A DNA stretch of 64,000 bases, taken from positions 202,412,449-202,476,448 of the forward strand of contig NC_081409.1 in assembly GCF_030272615.1 (NCBI RefSeq), written 5' to 3'. Every line of letters starts with the position of its first letter. Position 1 is the stretch's first letter. Under the pieces are notes generated by a model, which did not search any database, was not told the origin of the DNA, and saw nothing but the letters and a program-made list of their open reading frames with translations. Shown piece after piece: positions 22,441 through 36,919 of this stretch. The stretch is from Cryptomeria japonica. Taxonomy: Eukaryota; Streptophyta; Pinopsida; Cupressales; Cupressaceae. A program made the position numbers and the translations under genes.

Positions 22441-23248
22441 CATTTGATGTATAATGATGTATACATTTGATCAGCATCCACTTAAATAGTTTTCTTTACA
22501 GAGCAAAATATATCACTCTTGCTCAAGCTAATTGAGGTTGGCTCAAATGTGTCTAACTTGCTCTCTATTGACTCTTGGTTTTCCTTAAATATTTTCAATT
22601 TTGTTCTTTCTTATCTATTTTGTTATCTCAGTTACGTTCTATATACTAGTTAAGTGCACTTGTTCATCACAGCATTTAGAGTCGATGAAATTATTTGCTA
22701 AACATAGCATGTTTTAGTAGTAAAGAAAAATCCCCATATTCAACATGGTCTTAGAGCCAGTGTTACTGTGTTGCAAGGACCTTAACCTGTATGTGGAGTG
22801 TTCAAAATTGCAATCCACACTTCTAGAAAGAACCTGAGAGCCTCGTTAGATGCTAATATTTGAGCCAAAACTCTAGTCACAATCTTTCTGGTTTGAAGGC
22901 TGATTTGATGTTGCTGGTGGCTTATAAATGTAGGTTTAGCTCACAAGAATAAATTTGGGATAAGGAGCAACAGAATTTACTGGCGAGAAGTTGTTAGAAT
23001 TTATTCTAATTACTTTTAGAACATCAAAGAAAACAAAGGGAAAGCCCATAAATAGTTTTCTTTGAGTATCTATTCCTGTACAAACTCGATGTTTTTTATT
23101 GCTACACAAGAACAAATTGATTTTGTATTTTTCAGGTAAACAGAGTTGTTATTTGGGTAAACAAAGTCTGAAGGGCATCATAGTTAGACAATGTACTCAA
23201 ACCCTCCAAACTAATCTACGTACTGCCATGGGATGTGAGCATTCTCAA

Positions 23249-23358
23249 ACACAAATGCAATGATGTTAATGTATGTTTTACCCTTAATGTATTTATCAAA
23301 GGGACACAAATGCAATGATGTTAATGTATGTTTTACCCTTAATGTATTTATCAAAGGG
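23249..23358. repeat. Perfect 55-bp tandem duplication
   Basis: Two adjacent identical 55-base units (23249-23303, 23304-23358) beginning ACACAAATGCAATGATG, downstream of protease gene A. Copy B has a single diverged unit at about 54270-54330, so the duplication arose after the segmental duplication. Confidence 0.9.
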
Positions 23359-23617
23359 TATAGCAGGACATAAAAGGAAGGAGATATAATACAGCTTAAG
23401 AACATGGAGGATATGAGGACTACAATTTCACAAAAGATTAGAGAAAATTGTAAAATTGGAAATAAATTGATGAATGATTGATTATTGACAATAAATATAA
23501 TCGACCATGCTCAGTTCACCCAAGGACCAAAGCCTTCTATGACAAAATCACATGAAGCATAAAAGTATACACTTCATTCTATATACCACAAAGTTATAAT
23601 CAGGAAATGGAGAAGAT

Positions 23618-26600
23618 TCAGAACTTAGGAAGCCTTGAGCAATCCGTGTTGATCCAGCCAATCCGGTTGTTGCTATTGTCGTGAACCACAAGATATCCCT
23701 GCAAAGATACGTCTGCAAAACCAAACGCAACATTATGATAACTACTAGAAAAACTGCTTTGATGCTCAAGATAAAAGCCTTAATGGCATCTGCCACATAG
23801 ATGTGTAAAGTTTATGAACAGGAAATAACAGCCTCACAAAACACAGCCTAGAAGAAGTAATACCACATATAACATAAGAAATTCCAATTACCTCCAATCA
23901 CATTGTATGGAGCAACGCTGGTGCCGTCAAGTATCCCTAAACAGACATTGCCTTTGGCCTGCTCATACGTAAAGGTTAGTCTAGTCAGTAAGTTCAATTG
24001 GTCAAGAATTCATAAAATATTGAACAATAAATAGATTTGAGGAATTGTCTCTTGGCACTAGTCACCTTGTTATAATAAATTTTAAGGAATGAAATTTGCA
24101 TGATGTTTAAGTTCAGGCATCCTTACACTGATTATCAAATAACCCTCTGGCGGGATTACCAACTGCGCATTTCTGGTATATGGTGAGGTGCTTTTGAAGT
24201 TGAATGTTAATGATTTGAAGTACAATTTTGCATCAGCAATGGATCTGGTAAAATTACAGAAGTTAGAAGATGTACAACTTAAGAAATTTACTGTAAGGTT
24301 CATAAAAATGAATTCTCACATGTGAAATATGAACAAATTAATAAATCCCTTCACCTGAATTTTTTTTTCCCTTGCCAACAGAGTGGCAGGACTCGATCTG
24401 ATGAATCGAGTACCAACTGTTTTCCAATGCTTTCTTTGACCTGTATCAAACTTTCATTGTCAATAGAAACTAATTATTTATATTAAAATGGCAGAAGGTT
24501 AAAGCTGTCTCTAAACACTTACTGCAGCGACAAGAGCATCATAAGCTTGTTTTGTGAAGTATGTATATGAGCTGCCAGTGTCAAATATTATGCCTCCTAG
24601 CCTTCTTTCATCTCCATCTTTTGCAAGAAGTTTGCTACCAAAGATCATCTGTGCAGCTCCCACATGGTAGTATTTTCTGAAAAGTAAAAGAAGAATTTAT
24701 TGCTCAGACATTTTTAGACCACAAAGGGTTCAAGAATTTCACCCCTGCTTTAAATACATTAATAGTTGATGCCAACAAAATATATGATGACAGAATACAC
24801 AGATGATACAAGTCAAACTCCAAATTTAGCGGTCAAAGCTATTAGCTCTTATGTTTGAGCTTGATGTGTTTTTTTTGTCTCTAATCAAAATTTCAAAAGA
24901 ATGCCAAAGCCTGTAATTTAAATTTTTCAGAAGCTAAAACAAGAAACATTTTGTCTCCATGAGTTAGGTGTGTCAAAAGGCCTGCAGTGTACTTAGGCCT
25001 ATGTTTTAGCTTCTTTTGGGGCGTGGATATTTTATGTGAACATCTTTACTCATAAGTTGAAAGCTAAACTTTGTGTTATCACAACATATGATACCTGTAA
25101 GTTGTATTAGAAAGAAAAACATTTATGTGTCATGACATAGATAAAAATATTGTATGCTGAAGTGGCAGGACAAGAATGCATCCAAAGAGGGAGGATTACA
25201 GACAAGGAATCCTGCAAAACCGTTGATGATTTTGAAAAGAGATTGATAACTACAGTTTCAGAAGATATTTTTGGGGTCTGTGTATCAAATAAATTTGCAG
25301 CCATAATTTCTCCCTGTGTCAAGGTACTTGAATGGTGCTCTGCTAAATAAGGAATGGCTATGGATTATTCACACTTAGTAAAGATGGTTGTGAACAGGCT
25401 AAAATTGTATATACAATTGTTGTCAATTTATTTACAATAGGACCACAAATAGTGAAACATTATTTTTATGCTAAACTCTTGTTCCTTTTAGTAGTTCTGA
25501 AGCCTAAAAACTGAAGACTATCAATGCAAGAATGCACAAAGCAAACTAGTAATTTATAGATCAGAGTACACTTCACAAGAGTTGTACTAAACTGAAATCA
25601 AATTAGCAATACTTAAGCAGAGCTCCTTCCAATATTTTTTATTAGAAACAGAGGAATACCAAAGGACTAGAAGCAAAAACAGTACAAAAGGAAAGTTTTT
25701 TGCAACTCTGCAAACAAATGCACGCATTTTGTAGTTGGGCATTTGGTAACCATGCATTAAAATAATTGTGCATATTTGTGATAACCATGTAATTTTTAAC
25801 CCTGTTGCTTCCAACTTCCAATATCAGAGAAATGCAAGCTCTATGCTCATGTTTGCTCTTGTCATGTGTCAGGAGTCTTCAGTGAATGCCAATTATTATA
25901 GTTATAAATGAGGAATATCTATAAGTTGAAACTTCTGTTAAATGCCATGTATCGAGTCGGCAGATAGTAGGAGAAGAGAGTATTAGATTTGGATAAGTGA
26001 TTGGTTTAAACAAGAGAAATTTTAAAAATATTTAAGAGTAACATTTCATGAATGGATAGCGAGTGCATGGGAGGAAGATAAACTTATCACGGTGTGAATA
26101 TTTCCTCTCATACTAAATACTGGTCAGATTGGAACCAGATATTGTAAGCATTCCCTAAGAATGCCGAAGTAATGATCAAGATCATAGAGATTAAGGTCTA
26201 AATGACTAAGAAGTCTTAGTTGAAAAGTTCAGTTCTGCCACATAATTAATCCTAGATGTGAATAGCATAATATGATAATACAATTCCTTGTTTCTAACAG
26301 CTAAGATGTCAAAGTGTGAAGCCAAAGGATTCAAAGACAGAAAAATCTAACAAACTACAGTGTCAAAGACAGAGTGAAATGATTTTACATGAATGTTCAT
26401 TGAACTAAAAATACTACTTATAATAGATGATTAACTTCAGAAATATAGAGATTTATTACTAATATTTTGATGAAGCTTTTGTGTTTTCAGGCTCATATTT
26501 AAGAATCAACTAAAGAATATCCAAACAGACTTATTTCGATCTTTCAATTTCAAGAAAATGAGAGAAAAAAAGAGAGAGAGATTCTTTATTCCAACTTACG

Positions 26601-27792
26601 TAGTTGGCCCGCGAAGCAGAGGAACCCAGGACATGGACGAGGTAGGCACAAGTTCATCACCAAAGAACATGTATCCCCCCTTTTTCCCACCTCCAGCAAT
26701 GCAGATACCTATGACATTCTTGATGAGGCCTTCCCTTTCCCATTGAGATGGAAGACTTGATGGACCGCCACTCAGACCCAAAACACCATCTGTAATTTGT
26801 GTCTGTTTCAAAGATCCAGCTTGGTCGTATCCACACCTGTCACAGAAAAAATTGAAGCCACTTATACCCTCAAATTCTTTTCTAATTTTGCACTCTCTGT
26901 AAATGGGAGAAAATGAAAGGAAAACGCCTTACCCAAATGCAGAATTAGGCCTGATGACGGTGCCATTGGTGAGTTTCACCGTGAAAGCGTCTCTAATAAG
27001 AAATCCCATAGAGGACCCACCATCAGCATATTTAATATCATAATCACATTGCTGATTAGAACTCTGGCAGTTATATCTTCTACGGTCCGGTCCCTGCACA
27101 GCTACACACAGAGGATCGTTGCATGATACCCCTGAGCGTGGGTTTGGTTTGTAATATTTATGGGTTGTCTGCAGAAAACGAAAGTAACCATTTCAATCAT
27201 CGACTGAAAATCATAAATAACATTTATACCCCTTATGTCCCTGCTACAAGATATCTAAGCATCCAAAGAGCCCAAATTCGCTAAACTAACCATAGAATAC
27301 ATGTAGCATTTCAGCAATTGTGAACAAAAATAACATATGGGTTGTGATTGTTATTCACCTTGGCACAACTTCGGCAGGGGGCGTCACACTGAAGCCAAGT
27401 TAAATCACTGCCAGTATCTACATCCAGATAATATTCCTTGGCGGGGTTACCAATATACGCAATCACATAGTAAATCCTGCAATTCAATATGCATATTCAT
27501 GAGCTTTGAATTTGGAATCCAGAATGAAAATTAAAATTTGGGGGTTTTTCCTTTTTCCTTACCCATCTGGAAAAACATTGCCTTGCACGTTGAATACGGT
27601 AGTCTTTGCTGCTGCCTGTAATCTCCTCCCAATTCTCTGAGTATCCTGTTCAACTAATGAGGAGACCTCAAATTGCTCATTCTTGGGATAGATTGGGAAT
27701 ACATCTGCTGCTCCTAAAGACACAGAGATCAATCCCCTAAAGATTGTCAACACAAAACCCACTGAAAACAAGAGCGTTTTTAAGACACCCAT
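23618..27792 (-). CDS. Nucellin/Asp1-like aspartic protease A, nine exons, intact
   Basis: Exons by conceptual splicing with GT-AG ends: 27563-27792, 27359-27476, 26933-27168, 26600-26836, 24523-24676, 24355-24440, 24127-24244, 23892-23958, 23618-23712. They join without a stop into 446 residues. The ATG at 27792 is the first after the TATA box. Residues 1-30 form a hydrophobic signal peptide. A propeptide-like segment and FNVQGNVFPDG precede the catalytic domain. Catalytic Asp97 lies in DVDTGSDLTWLQCDAPC, the flap Tyr163 in CDYDIKYADGG, and the second catalytic Asp306 in IIFDTGSSYTYF. The C-terminus is GYLVVHDNSNNRIGW...RLPKF. This is a pepsin-like (A1) endopeptidase of the plant nucellin/Asp1 group, probably entering the secretory pathway. 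Substrate unknown. The paralogue at 54591-63054 has the same exon lengths from exon 2 on. Confidence 0.93.
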
Positions 27793-27913
27793 TTTCGTTT
27801 TCTCTACCAGACAAATGTCTCTCAATCTTACAGACTCTTCTTGTCCCAAAGTTGAATGTTTGTTGAATGAAAATGAATGAATACGAATGACGATGTTTGT
27901 GGTGGATCGAAGG

Positions 27914-27921
27914 CTATATAG
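27914..27921 (-). promoter_or_regulatory. TATA box of protease gene A
   Basis: CTATATAG lies about 122 bases upstream of the ATG, giving a predicted 5' UTR of roughly 95 bases with no earlier ATG. Just upstream on the minus strand is a pyrimidine block, GGACCACCTTCCCTCCCTC, shared with gene B. Confidence 0.65.
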
Positions 27922-27945
27922 AGGGAGGGAAGGTGGTCCTTAACT

Positions 27946-29200
27946 CCATCTCTGCTTTCCGAGAAGCAGCCGACCATGCAATACTTTGACGTTTCTGTTT
28001 CTATGGTTATATTCCATCTTTTACTTGCCCTTTCCAGCAGGCCAATTTCTTGATCCCCGGTTTTAAAAATTATAAATATTTACAAAATTAAAAAATAAAA
28101 TTGTGATCTTTTCTGAAAGGAAAAAGAAAACTCTTGAATTTTTGTATAATTGTAGTGTCCTTATTCTTGTCATTATTTCCAAACCATAATTATTCAACAT
28201 TTTTTAGATAACATTTATATTGACATTTACTTTATTTTTATTTCAAATTTTATTTTATACTAAGACATATATTTACTTACATTTAATTAAAAAAAAAAAT
28301 CATTTTGTATATATTAAAGATAGTATATCAAAATAACTTACAATTCATAATTTATATCTCCTTAGAATGCAAGGTCAAGTTATTTTGCCTTAAAGACATT
28401 TGACATCTAATACATCTGAAATAGTTTGTATATTTGCAAACATAAATACATTTGAAAAATCATAAGTATTTCTGAACACTACAATGTACAAACTAGTTCC
28501 GCCCTGAAGCCAAGATCTTGTCTAACTTAAGGATCAAGGTTGTCCATACTTGACCACCTCTTTATTTACATTTATTGTAGCTTCTCTTAAATTTTCCAAG
28601 TAGTCCCTTATGAATAGGATATTGTCTGACTTGTTGAAGGGTTAATGTTGTCTATATTTTATCACCTGTGAAAATATCATAGAAAATGAGTCTTTTAAAG
28701 AACTAGTAAGTACACTTTCATTACCTTTAAATTTTTCCTCATTTATTGCTTTCCAAGTAAACCATAAAACTTGAAAAATAAGCCAAACTAATTAAATATT
28801 TCAAAAATATTGCTTGCTATTTTATTTACAAGCTATATTACTTACAAATTTTTTAACTAAAACACATAATTTGGCCTAAACACTATTTTATTTATTAAAT
28901 GACAAAACTATTTTAATAATTTATTAAGCATTTTAGTTACATAATTTTTAATTTTAAAAAGTGTAGTAAATATTCTATATATTTGTAAATAACTATTCTA
29001 TCATATTATATATTAAAATATATTTAAAATATGTAAAAATTATTTATGAAAAATCATTTATTATTAATTTAATAATAATATATTTGATAAAAAGAGCTAT
29101 TTTATTTTTGAAAAAATATTATTGAAAATTTGAAATAAACTATTTACTACATAGTTAATTATATAATTATCTAAAAAATATTATATACTACTTTATTTAT
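27946..29200. other. AT-rich spacer
   Basis: Very AT-rich, especially 28060-29200, with no supportable gene or element. Confidence 0.5.
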
Positions 29201-29209
29201 TAAAGTATA

Positions 29210-31340
29210 TTGCGATGATGTGGATACCATGTCCACATTATAGCATGCCATGTTGGATTGTTGGGTAGGGTCACCTTAATAACGAAAAGGTTATAATTCT
29301 AAGGTGGTCGATTCGTGCATGGGTTGCTCGCGTGGCCACAAGAGAGGACGGTCTTATGAATTGGAGATATCTTCATTTCGCGTGTCGCAAGCTATTGAAA
29401 TGACTATTAGGAGAAAACATAACGTTTCTTTAATGGTTGCCTTAAGTATCACTTTTTCCTATGATAAAAAATCCTAGCATAATTTCCTTGGTGTACCAGA
29501 AGATGATGGTTGGCATGTTTGGGCTTCATGGCAGGCATCACTTAATCATTACATCACAGTAAGTAGTTTCTTAGCCAAGGCCTTTAATGTTAAGGCTATG
29601 AAATTTGTTTTATCAACTAACTACAAACTATGGAGAAAGGAAAGGGCCAAGTTTCAAGCTTTTTGTGTTATAGTGATGGCTTCCATGGGTGGGGATAGAG
29701 TTAGGATTGAGCTCGACAATCACATTGAGTTCAAAAGGAATAGTATTGTTTGGAATATCTATAAAAGAGGGTGGGGTGGTTTAGTTTATCGAAAGCATAA
29801 ATGGGTATGATGAAAATCTTTCAATTCAATTTGCTAGGTCATTGGCTGATAAAAGGATTACTGCATGGGGGGAATTTTGTTTGAAATAAGTGAAGAGGTT
29901 ATTGGGAAAGTGACAGGACTCTCCATGAGAGGGAGAAAATGGAAGAAGCAAAGCAGGGTCACGAACATCAAAAGCCTTGCCCAATTCTTTAGAGAGGATG
30001 AGGAACTGGTCAAGCTCCATGGTGGTTTTGCTCACGCTATATTACTTGAACCTTGGAGTGAGGTTTGTCTCATGCTGATGAATTTTTTTACTTTAGAGGG
30101 AAGATTTAAAGTTTATTATTAATATTATCTTCCTCTCCTCAATCATTTTAGGAACCACGGCCTACTTTCTCTCCCATTTTTTTATTTACTTCCCTTGAAA
30201 TCTCTATTCATGATGCTCTAGAATTAGCTAAATTTCAAGGTAGGAAATTGATTCCCCTCCACCAAGGCTTAATTTTTCTCCTATACCATTTTCACCCCAC
30301 CCTCTGTCCACCTAGACAGCTCTCGATCTTTGAAGCCCCATGCTCTTTCTCTCTCCCCACGGCTACAATTCTTGACTTCCCAGGGACCAACAAAAAGATA
30401 AAGCTATAAATTCCCCCCATTGTTAAAACCCTCTCTCGCCCTAGTTCCCCGGCTATCCCTAAACTTGATTTGGGGGCCGAATAAAAAAGATAGGCTTCTA
30501 CCTCAGACATGAAGAAAAAAAGGAAATGTCAGACACCCTCACCTCTACCCAAAATGTACAAAATCACAATTAGGAAGTGGTTGGTGATGAGGAGGTTGAG
30601 GGTGTCAAGAATGATGGTAAGAGTGGAAGCACTTGATGGTGCTTCATTAGGTTGGTTGTTCACTCAAAGAAGAAAATGGAGGAAAGAAAATAGTTGATTA
30701 TGAGGTTGGTTCGAAGGAGGGCGCAGCTATAGACAATGAGGAGGAAGTTGAGGATGAAGATGAGAAGGTGGATAGCACATGGAAGGTTGAAACTTCGAAC
30801 AAATAAAATAGTGACAACTTTGAATAGGATGAACCCCTGGTCTTGATCCACGATGCAATATCAAAAGAGGAAGACATCTAATAGGGGAAGAGTGAGTGCA
30901 TTTGTGTCAATTGCAAGACCACGATGAAAGATTTGGAGGCTCTGAGGAAGAAGGTGCTGGAGATAGAACAAAAGATGGTCAGTGTATCCATATTCAACAT
31001 GAAGGTGATGCATAGCTCTGTTACCTCCATGTGCCTAATGCAGAGGAAAGTCCTATACAATGATGTTGAAAAAGAAGCAAAATACAATGGACTCTTTAAG
31101 TTCCTTACTGATGATTGGAGACATGTGCTCAAATAGCCACTGGGTGGCTGGTTTTATTTCTCTTAGTCTTTTGGTCCTTGTTGTTAAGACTTTGTTTTGT
31201 TTAGCTTATTGGTTAAGACTCTTTATAGTTTTTTATATTTATTGTTAAGTTGTTGTTAGTCTATATGTTGTTAATGTTTAGTGTTGCTAATGCGTTGTTA
31301 GTGTAAAGGGTCAACACCCTTGTTTTGTTGCTTTTTAATA
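29210..31340 (+). pseudogene. Dead retroelement-type ORF of unknown function
   Basis: A plus-strand protein can be followed through several short frames: from about 29598 (KLWRKERAKFQAFCVIVMAS), through 29865-30122 (FEISEEVIGKVTGLSMRGRK, then EPWSEVCLMLM and FFTLEGRFKVYY), to 30924-31136 (MKDLEALRKKVLEIEQKM, coiled coil). Stops and frameshifts separate them, with a poorly preserved acidic region between. The pattern 'E-x-I/V-x-x-VTG(L/F)' is also present in the second ORF of the LTR element at 571-8221, so both may belong to one broad class of proteins carried by non-autonomous plant retroelements. No LTRs were found around it. Confidence 0.5.
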
Positions 31341-34300
31341 TCAAAAACACCATCAAAGCAATATAAGTAACACTGTCAAAGTATAAGTCTCCTAATTTAG
31401 ACTATTTTGTCCTCCATAATATAAAAAAATATTATAATTTTACGAAGAATGCATATAAATATATAAAGAGCGTGATTTTATAATCTTTAATAGGCTTATG
31501 AGACGTGGACCATTTTTTCTTATTAAGCACTCTTTTATGTATATTGTCAAGTGGAACATGTGATATTATGAAGATAAAATTATATATTCAAAATTCAAGG
31601 CTCCAATCTTAAGAATATGAATCATTGGTTTATTTTTCTTTCAAATAATAGATTTTAAGTCGGCAACTATGTAATTATGAATTATCTAGTGTGTTAATTT
31701 GAATTGTCATGTTGATATGATGAAGTTTTCTTCATATTTATCCAATTCTTAGTATTGCTAATATTTTACTATGTGTTCTTATTATCTTATATCTTTTCAA
31801 CTCCATCATTTTATTTTAAAATTGAGTAATGATAGAAAAAGGAATAGAAATTATAATGGAAGCCTCAAGTCATCCTCATACACAACCAACATTATTATGA
31901 GCATGTGTCATTCTTTGAAAACTCAAGGAATACTTCCTCCATCACACTTTTCATGCTCTTAAATGAGTTTTCCTACTTATAACAATAAGAAGACCAAGTT
32001 TTGACCATTATATTAGCTCTACCTTTCAAGGAAGTTATTCACTCATTTTAGTAGGATGTTGCATGAATCTAACAATTTCACAACCTAATTAATTTAATGT
32101 GATGAATCACTTTAATCAAGAGGTCCAAACATTGTCAAGAGTTTCAGAAAGATTTTGGGTATGCTATATATGTTTGTAGTGGTGAAATTTGTATACTTAT
32201 GTAATTTATATTTATTTTAAAGAAATGTCCTAATAAGTGTATATAATGATAAATAATATAGTTTTATGTGGAGTTGTGCTTATCCCCCCAATCTTTTACT
32301 GCTTCATATAAATATATATTCCCATACACTTAGCCTCCACCTTATCCCCTCCCCACCCTGCCCCCCCCCCCCCCCCACACACACACACTCTCATTATATG
32401 TGTACATTTATCACATTCACCCATGCATCTACCTCCAAATATTTCTTCGCCACATGGATCTTATTGTTTAGATGAAGTAGTGCCTTTTTGGAGTTATAAG
32501 GGAAACCCTACAATTGTGGTGTGTCCCCTTCCTTTCTAATATTTAAAATTAAAATTTGGTCACTTGGCACACTTCATTTTTACACTCTAGGTCAATTAAA
32601 CACATGTTGACACAATCCGATGCTCTATTAATTTAATGTATTCATTCTAACATCTCCAAAACACACATTTTCTCTCTCATTCTATGTCATTGAAGGATTA
32701 GCTAACAATAATGTCTTTTGATTTAGTTCTTTTAAAAAGAGTAAAGAATATGTAAACACCATTCTACAACCCTTATTTGTTATCTTCAAATCTTTAGACA
32801 CATTTTGGAGGTTGGACTAGAAGAATATGGGTAAAAGCACAAAGTTGTGTCACGTTTGAGGCTAACTTATCAGCCCAAGTGAATTTAGGTAATTCTAACT
32901 AAAAATTAATTTTAGTCAAACATATGGTCTATATAGAATCATTATAGCTAAGTTATATATGGGCCACAACTTTTTCAATTGGAAGTGTCTACTAAATGTA
33001 TGTTTTATACTACTTTTGATCTAATTACCAAAAAAAAAAAAAAACTCGATGGTTCAACAACTCCTACTCTTATGAATAATTTTTTTTTTGAAATGTAAAA
33101 ATACCCTTTTATAGATCTATAAGTGAATTTTCCAAAATATATATATTTTAATATTTTAATTAGTTTTTTATGTTTTATATTTTATTTTTATTGAAAGTAG
33201 GTCATAAGCACTAAAATATAAGGTTGATTATCTTGTCAAGGAAAAATACTAAAATTTATTTAAAAATTTGAAAAAAATATGATGCAATAGAGAAAAGAAT
33301 CTATGTCAAGATGATATAATTCTTTTATGATTTGAATAAATAATTAAGAAAAAAGGTGGTGGGAATTGGAAACAGTTATATTTCAGCACACCCAACTTTT
33401 TTTTTTTTTTCAATAAAAATGGCATAGCCACTAAACTTTATTATATTATTTTGAAATGAAGCACACGCAACTTTTCAAATTTAATGAAAAATATATATTT
33501 ATATAAAATAGTAAACAATATATCCATGCACTAAAGTTTCAAGTTATCAATATACAAAAAAAAAATCAAGAAAAAAAAGTAAATTTTACTAAATAAAGTG
33601 TGGTGGCTTGTATAACTTCAATATCAACATTTTTTCAGCAACTAAATTATAGTGTTTACTTTATAAAAAATTATATTCAAATAATTTTTTAAATTTTTGT
33701 TAACTTAAAATAGACATAAGAATATAAATTTGATTAGTTTACATCATTTCAAAATTCAAAACATATATTTCACTTTCTATTGATTTAATTTAAAAAGTTG
33801 AATGAGCATTGGCCATTTCCTTTATAAAAGTGTGACACGGCTTTGTACTTTTACCCATATGTCTTCTTGCAATACAACAATGCTATCCAGGCATTCTTAC
33901 ATATATAAACAAAATACAAAATATAGAAACACACCACGCAAGAAGAATAACATAATTTCATTATGTGTAGGACAAATTTAGACTTAGAGAACTAGTCCAT
34001 GGCCACAAAATTGTCCTCTAATAGAGTATGGATCCAATTAAAAATCAAAAGTGTTATCTAGCAAATAGATATTTTTTTTGGAACGTAGTCCTATTTAATG
34101 TAAGAATCTTTGTTACTAGGGTACACTTGTTGATTATATAACTAAGTAGCCTATATTCACTTTTCTAAAATAGAATTATAATTAGTTATATTATCAATTA
34201 CTAACTATTATTAAATAACCTAGACTAATTTATACTTTTTATTAATTCAATGTAAAATAATCCTTAAAAATCAGATTTTTTAATTTCAATATTATCTATA

Positions 34301-36919
34301 GATCATCATCAAACTCTATCCCAACTAATTAAATAAACAATAGTTTTGATCTAATATTAAATTAAACAATCTTCAATCTACTCATCTACCTAATGCCCCT
34401 ATCTATGACATATGCACTTAAAATACACAAATACATAATTACATCTAAAGTCAAATTCTTGAAATGCTTTAGTTTTCTTATTATTCAATTCAAAATATAG
34501 CACTCGCACAATTATTAGAATGGGAGAATTTTTTCCATTTCTTTTCTTAAGTGGATTACATGACCACAAAGTATATATTTAATTTAAAAATCACCTTCCA
34601 AATTTACTATTATAAATAGAAGAAACCATACTTAAAATACACAAATACATAATTACACTCATTAATTTTCCCATTATTCAATTTAAAATATAACAATTAA
34701 TAGAAAAAATTATTTCATTTCTATTTTCAAATGCATTACAACAAATGATGAACAAGAACATAACCAAATTAAAAGTCATCAAATCACTTGACAATTGACT
34801 ATAAACCCATCATATCTTTAAAAAATCCAAAATCTATTTAAACAAACATTAAATATATTAATCTACAACCCTTAAGTTCTTTCCCAAACATAAATCCTTC
34901 CAAAAGTCATTATGCCCATTACTTTTGGAAAGGACACATAATGTGATACCTTTTACTTGGCTATTAGTTTTGTCTTTTATCTCCCTAGAAGATAAAGTGA
35001 ATACCTATCTTTGACATATGAAACAGACTAGTCATTTCTTTATGGTCAGCTCATTCTTCGTGACTTCCACTAGGGTATACATGAGTTATAAGAAGCTTCT
35101 TTTCTTCTTTTTGGTTGGTTAATACTTATGTTGCATTGTCTTTACTTGGTGAAAGAAAAAGTTGCATGTTGTACAACCACGTTCCTGGACGGTTGCATGA
35201 GAATGACACGTAAACTTCCTACGGAAGGAAGCACCTAAGGAGTGTTGCAAGAAATCCCCCGCGGTCAAAAGGAATCATCAAGGAATACTCCTCTTTATTA
35301 ATTCCATATCTAAGGAGTTGGTATGACTTTATGGCATAAATTTCAATATAAAATATGAGTAGATTATTCATTCAAAGCTGTGTATAGATTAATAATTGTA
35401 ATGGGATATGTTATTATTGGGTGTGGAAGGGGGAAATTATATTATATATATATATAAAATGGGTTGGTTAGTTAGTTAAAGTAATGGGTTTAGAAATGGA
35501 AAATGTGTGTTGAAGATGTCAAGAATTGATTGTAATGTTGGAAGTTTGGAGTTTGATTAAATGATTGGTTTAGAAATTGTAAATTCATTGTGTTAGGAGT
35601 TATATTTGTATTTGTGAAAATGATTTGGCATGTACATGTAAATTTGTAATTGCATATATGAATTGAAGGAAAATTGTTTGGTGGAATTTGTTCTATCTTT
35701 CGATAAGTATATCTAGTAAGTGTTGGTGTTAACAAGCACCTTTGGGGAAATTGCTAAATTACAAGGGTCTTGCTTTCCTAGATTAGACCTCTTGTTAGAC
35801 TAATTTAATGACTTTGGAACAAGGACTGAGGACAACGTGCAAGTGTGTGATAGACCTTGGATAGTGCAAGCATGGATGAAGGATCAAACATAAGGATTAT
35901 CCAACCATAGCTAACTAGTCAAAAGGGTTTACACTCAAAACAAGAAGTAAGTCTTGAATTATAATACAAACAAGTGTTTGGTTTCTCAAAACACTATCCT
36001 ACAAGCTTAATTTTAATTTGATATTTGTTGATCTTTTATATCGTTACTTGGGATTAAAAAAAACTTGTCATGACATCCTCTCCATGTAGAATTGATGATC
36101 TTTAAAGAGAACGAGGACATAGTATCTTGAGTTCATCCCATAGTATGTTTCTTATGCAGTGGTGTTGTTGTTGTAACCACCAAGGTTGAAATCCACATTG
36201 GGTCATTGTGATCGCAAGCTTGTGACTTTGTTGATCCAATGTGTTCGCTAGTTTGGACCTCAACATTGTTTATTGGAGATGAGGTCCCATGTCTGTGACC
36301 TCATTGGTTCAAAGCTCCAAGTCAAAAGTGTTCCATGTTGTCCCAGAGGGCATGTCATGCTAGTGTTACCAATCAAGTTAAAAAGTTTGCCTGACAATTT
36401 TTTAAAAATGATCTAGTATCTTGGCACTGACCAAAAAACATAATGCATTTCCCTATGCACGTGTAGCAAGGATCATGTGGTCTAATTTAAGAAGATTTCT
36501 CTTCTAATTTCTCAGTGTGACTTGACAATTGCTTAAAAGAAACATGTACATGATCTTTTTGGTGAGTACACCAAGGTGTATGCTTTAAAACTCAATGTAA
36601 CCTTAACCATGAACCTCCCCATGAATAATAACCTCATAAATGGCATTATCAATTGGCACAAGATTCAAACATGTGATGCTCAATTTAAATAGTGCTCCCT
36701 TAGGTGGACATTACAAGTCATATCACATTAAACTTGAACAAAACACTTAGCAAATATATGGTAATATAGAATACACCCTCATGAAGCTTTGATATCAATT
36801 TGAAGAAGTTGTGATGAAAATATGTCACCATATAGTAAGAATACTTGTTGCACTATATGTGCTTAGAATGTGGACAATTATAAGAATTAACCTCTATGGT
36901 AAGAATGGAATGACCATGT
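31341..36919. other. AT-rich spacer with a poly-C/AC microsatellite
   Basis: No gene is supported. At 32361-32376 there is an uninterrupted run of 16 C followed by an (AC)n tract to about 32389. Long A and T runs occur at 33030, 33080 and 33400. Near 36780, GCTTTGATATCA resembles a decayed minus-strand Met-tRNA primer site, so 35.8-36.9 kb may be an eroded Copia fragment. Confidence 0.45.

Larger units (their letters stand above)
21775..27945 (-). repeat. Segmental duplication, copy A (protease gene and 3' flank)
   Basis: Corresponds to 52825-63170. Similarity is visible in the promoter, all nine exons, most introns and about 1.8 kb beyond the stop codon. It fades on the left at about 21775/52825 and on the right just upstream of the TATA region. 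Both copies are in the same orientation, about 31 kb apart. Copy A lacks the PPR insertion and the 774-bp triplication found in copy B. Confidence 0.85.

Noticed and set aside
27792-27849. Longer N-terminus for protease A (and similarly B, up to 63099)
   Set aside because: The upstream extension begins with TTG, not ATG; the first ATG after the TATA box is at 27792 in A and 63054 in B.
32361-32389. Poly-C plus AC run as a possible regulatory or G-quadruplex site
   Set aside because: An ordinary microsatellite in a gene-free spacer; no nearby gene.
35490-35735. 81-codon minus-strand frame rich in Thr/Asn
   Set aside because: AT-rich sequence, no motif, no support from context.
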